NCBI GenBank assembly: GCA_014762625.1
Contig: JABURQ010000058.1
Span: 51,066 to 115,065, forward strand
Length of the DNA stretch: 64,000 bases
Direction of reading: 5' to 3'
Origin: Planctomycetaceae bacterium
GTDB taxonomy: Bacteria > Planctomycetota > Planctomycetia > Planctomycetales > Planctomycetaceae
Position 1 is the first letter of the stretch. The number at the start of each line of letters is the position of its first letter. Positions 61,553 through 64,000 of the stretch are shown here, in pieces. Under the pieces are notes generated by a model. It did not search any database, was not told the DNA's origin, and saw nothing but the letters and a program-made list of their open reading frames with translations. A program made the translations under genes and the position numbers.

Positions 61553-63601
61553 TTAATGCACGCGCTGTCCCGGAACCGCTCCGTCGTCGGGACTCAGCAG
61601 GAACACATCCGCGCCGCCGGGACCACTCGCACAGACCATTCCCTCGGAGAGGCCGAACTTCATCTGACGCGGCTTCAGGTTCGCCACGCAGACCACCAGC
61701 TTCCCGACCAGTTCGTCCGGCTCGTACGCTTTCTTGATCCCGGCGAAGACATTCTTTGTCACGCCACCACCTAGACTCAAAGTGAGTTGTAACAGCTTGT
61801 TCGCTTCGGGCACATGATTCGCTTCGACGATCCGCGCGACCCGCAGATCGACTTTCATGAAGTCCTCGATCGTACATTCCTCGGTCAGCGGCTCCGCTTC
61901 GAGCGCTTCCGGGCCGTCGTTCCACTGATCGGTGGCGGCGGGAGTGTCTTCGTTGGTCTGTTCGTCTTTGGATTCTTCCGTCATGGCGTCTACTTTCTTG
62001 GGGTCAATGCGTTGCAGCATATGTTCGAATTTGTTGACCGTCGTACCGGTCAAGGGTGTCTGGGAATCGTCCCAGTGAGTAATTGGTTGAGTCAGCAGAG
62101 CGTCCGTCTTCGCGGTCAACTCCGGCAACACTGGCGTGAGGTAGACGATAATCTGTCGGAACAGGTTCAGTCCCACCGTGCAGATGTCGCGCAGTTCGTC
62201 CGCTCGCTCCGGGTCTTTCCGCAGCGTCCAAGGCTCGCGTGTTTCGATGTACTGATTCGCCCGGTCCGCGAGCAGCATAATCTCTCTCATCGCGGCGGCG
62301 TAGTTACAGGCTTCGTAATACTCGGCGATCTTCTCCGCGACCTCCGCCCCCTGCTGGAAGAGTCCGCCGTCGTCCGGGTAAGTCTCAGACAGGTTCTGAT
62401 CGGCGACGAACTTCGCACACCGGCTGGCGATGTTGACCACCTTGCCGACGAGGTCCGAGTTGATCTTCTGCTGAAAGTCGTCGAGGTTCAGATCGATGTC
62501 GTCCACCCGCGGCCCGAGTTTACTGGCGAAATAGTACCGCAGATAACTCGGATCGAGATGATTCAGGTACGTCGACGCGAGCACGAACGTCCCTTTCGAC
62601 TTCGACATCTTCTCGCCGTCCACATTCAAAAATCCGTGAATGTGGATCTTCTCCGGGAGTGTGAACCCGGCGGTCTTCAGCATGCCGGGCCAGAACAACG
62701 TATGGAAATATGTGATGTCCTTGCCGATGAAGTGATGAATCTCGGTCTCCGGATTCTTCCACCAGTCGTCGAGATTCTGGCCGTTCTTCTGACACCACTC
62801 CCACGTCGAGGCGATGTAACCAATCGGCGCGTCGAACCAGACGTACCAGTAATTGCCGGGCGAGTCCGGAATCTCGAACCCGAAATACGGGGCCGGTCGC
62901 GAGATATCCCAGTCCCGAAGTTCCTCGTGCAGGAAGTGACCTTTGAGATAGTTGGCGATCTCCGATTGCAGGTGCTCGCCGCTCTGTGTCCATTCATCGA
63001 GGAACTCGTGTAACTGTTCCAACTCGATAAACAGATGCGTCGACTTCCGCAGTTCCGGCGTCGCCCCCGAGACCGTACTGACCGGGTCGATCAGTTCGGT
63101 CGGTGTGTACGTGTGCCCGTTATCGCAGTTGTCTCCCGGCTGATTCGTCAAATGACAATGCGGACACGTCCCGCGTACAAACCGGTCCGCGAGGAAGATC
63201 CCTTCTTCGGGATCAAACAACTGCTCGATCTCCTTCTCGATGACGAGACCCGCGTCGCGGATCGATTTCCAGATCTCCGCACACAGTTCTTTGTTCTCAT
63301 CGCTGTTTGTGCTGCCGTAATTGTCGAATTCGATCCCGAAGCCGGCGAAGTCCCGGACGTGGGCCTCCTTCATATCGGCGATCAACTCCGCTTCCGAGCG
63401 GCCTTCGTTCTTCGCGCGGATCATAATCGCCGTCCCGTGCGTGTCGTCGGCACAGAAAAACCGGCATTCTTGGCCGCGCAGCTTCTGAAACCGGACCCAG
63501 ATGTCGGTCTGCAGATATTCGACCAGGTGTCCGATATGAATGTGTCCGTTGGCGTACGGCAGGGCGGCGGTCACCAGAATTTTGCGAGCGGAATCTGACA
63601 G
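61553..63601 (-). CDS. metG: Methionyl-tRNA synthetase, apparent CTG start
   Basis: 682 aa if read from CTG 63601. The track ORF starts at GTG 63574, which would remove the first strand (RKIL before [16 protein letters not shown]). An in-frame TAA blocks any longer frame, and GAGG sits 7 bases before the CTG ([19 protein letters not shown]), so CTG is the best start. HIGH motif (HIHIGH), KMSKS ([11 protein letters not shown]), a zinc knuckle with CPHC and CDNGH (last ligand His), the anticodon-binding domain and a C-terminal EMAP/tRNA-binding domain ([20 protein letters not shown]) are present. Charges initiator and elongator tRNA-Met. Confidence 0.92.
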   Translation of the reverse strand: MSDSARKILVTAALPYANGHIHIGHLVEYLQTDIWVRFQKLRGQECRFFCADDTHGTAIMIRAKNEGRSEAELIADMKEAHVRDFAGFGIEFDNYGSTNSDENKELCAEIWKSIRDAGLVIEKEIEQLFDPEEGIFLADRFVRGTCPHCHLTNQPGDNCDNGHTYTPTELIDPVSTVSGATPELRKSTHLFIELEQLHEFLDEWTQSGEHLQSEIANYLKGHFLHEELRDWDISRPAPYFGFEIPDSPGNYWYVWFDAPIGYIASTWEWCQKNGQNLDDWWKNPETEIHHFIGKDITYFHTLFWPGMLKTAGFTLPEKIHIHGFLNVDGEKMSKSKGTFVLASTYLNHLDPSYLRYYFASKLGPRVDDIDLNLDDFQQKINSDLVGKVVNIASRCAKFVADQNLSETYPDDGGLFQQGAEVAEKIAEYYEACNYAAAMREIMLLADRANQYIETREPWTLRKDPERADELRDICTVGLNLFRQIIVYLTPVLPELTAKTDALLTQPITHWDDSQTPLTGTTVNKFEHMLQRIDPKKVDAMTEESKDEQTNEDTPAATDQWNDGPEALEAEPLTEECTIEDFMKVDLRVARIVEANHVPEANKLLQLTLSLGGGVTKNVFAGIKKAYEPDELVGKLVVCVANLKPRQMKFGLSEGMVCASGPGGADVFLLSPDDGAVPGQRVH

Positions 63602-63815
63602 AGGGGCACCTCGGATTCTTTAGAATGCGGTAAATGTTGATCAGTTCAGATGTTGCGTTGTGTCATCCACGGGAGGAAACACGACAGGTCGCCTCTCCGG
63701 GAAACGTCGCCACTATCTTAGGACAATTTGGATCCTGACGGGAGCGAGTGATGGCGAAATCCGCCAGAAACCGGACGATTGAGAGGGACACCGGTCGAAT
63801 TGAGGATGTTCCGAA

Positions 63816-63873
63816 AATTGCGGAAAAAAATTGTTGCCGGGCCGGTTGACGCACGGCTTGCCTGCGGTACAAT
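63816..63873 (+). promoter_or_regulatory. Probable rRNA operon promoter with UP element
   Basis: TTGACG (63846-63851), a 16-base spacer and TACAAT (63868-63873), preceded by an A-rich stretch (GCGGAAAAAAATTG) that resembles an alpha-CTD-binding UP element. It points toward the right edge. Confidence 0.65.
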
Positions 63874-63945
63874 GACTCTCCGCGATGTGCGAATCGCTCA
63901 AAGGTTCTTAAGCACTTAAGAGTTTTCTGCGAAGAGCGTATCGCC

Positions 63946-63957
63946 TGATCTTTGACA
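63946..63957 (+). promoter_or_regulatory. BoxA-like antitermination site of an rRNA leader
   Basis: TGATCTTTGACA matches the E. coli rrn BoxA (TGCTCTTTAACA) at 10 of 12 bases and is followed by ATTTGGTTGG, as in many 16S leaders. It is bound by NusB/S10 in characterised systems. Suggests that the 16S gene begins shortly beyond 64000. Confidence 0.65.
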
Positions 63958-64000
63958 ATTTGGTTGGTGGATAGATGATTGTGTGGCCCTTGCAGGTCGG

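Larger units (their letters stand above)
63602..64000. other. Divergent region between metG and an rRNA operon leader
   Basis: 399 bases without a protein gene; the short minus-strand ORFs lack support. It contains the UP-like element, promoter and BoxA listed separately, plus a TCTTAAG/CTTAAGA inverted repeat (63906-63921). The mature 16S rRNA start is not reached. Confidence 0.6.

Noticed and set aside
61814-63013. 399-aa plus-strand ORF opposite metG
   Set aside because: Shadow of metG; Arg/Val-rich with no domain.

Overview
The window comes from a planctomycete (phylum Planctomycetota, probably order Planctomycetales). The evidence is a DUF1559 prepilin-like protein, a PVC-type heme-binding CxxCH dehydrogenase, a CRTAC1/ASPIC-UnbV plus TPR plus multiheme cytochrome cluster, and lineage-style variants of EF-Tu, L4, L17 and L33. 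The genus cannot be fixed from the sequence alone.

Layout. (1) 1-12540, accessory and envelope genes: the 3' end of a RimK-like ATP-grasp ligase fused to an RCK_C domain, an aspartoacylase-like hydrolase, a DUF1559/lipoprotein pair on the minus strand with its own promoter and terminators, a compact minus-strand cluster (CRTAC1, TPR, seven-heme cytochrome, SGNH hydrolase), a small L7/L12-CTD-like protein with a membrane tail, and a large heme-binding dehydrogenase. (2) 12847-27295, the translation/transcription block: tRNA-Thr(UGU), Tyr, Gly, Thr(GGU), tuf, rpmG, tRNA-Trp, secE, nusG, rplKAJL, rpoBC. The tRNA-tuf order is the same as the E. coli thrU-tyrU-glyT-thrT-tufB operon. (3) 27476-30766: rpsL-rpsG, closed by a strong terminator, then a separately transcribed fusA. 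(4) 30971-45507, fused S10/spc/alpha clusters: rpsJ, rplCDWB, rpsS, rplV, rpsC, rplP, rpmC, rpsQ, rplNXE, rpsN, rpsH, rplFR, rpsE, rplO, secY, then a new promoter and rpmJ, rpsM, rpsK, rpoA, rplQ. The genes rpmD, adk, map, infA and rpsD are missing from their usual places. (5) 45677-61506, a mixed region: a HELYH metallopeptidase-like protein, a SASA-family esterase, an unknown protein, carB, small membrane proteins, three paralogous membrane-anchored proteins of about 472 aa interleaved with a sugar isomerase-like and a sialidase-like gene, and a polytopic membrane protein. (6) 61553-64000: metG, which appears to start at CTG, and then a divergent UP element, promoter and BoxA that look like the leader of an rRNA operon beginning just beyond the window.

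How it works together. Most of the window is the core translation and transcription machinery, in long co-oriented operons with recognisable sigma70-type promoters (TTGACG/TACATT before rpsL, TTGACA/TAATCT before rpsJ, TTGAAA/TAATCT before rpoB, TTGAGA/TATACT before rpmJ) and intrinsic terminators. The most distinctive observations are an EF-Tu effector loop without the RGITI motif, an S12 with Arg at the classic streptomycin-resistance Lys88 position, a MetRS gene whose only plausible full-length start is CTG, a split str operon with an EF-G that resembles the mitochondrial EF-G2 type, an L17 with a long acidic tail, a four-gene surface redox-like cluster of unknown role, and a mosaic paralog family. 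All functional statements are by pattern recognition from the sequence; no searches were run.
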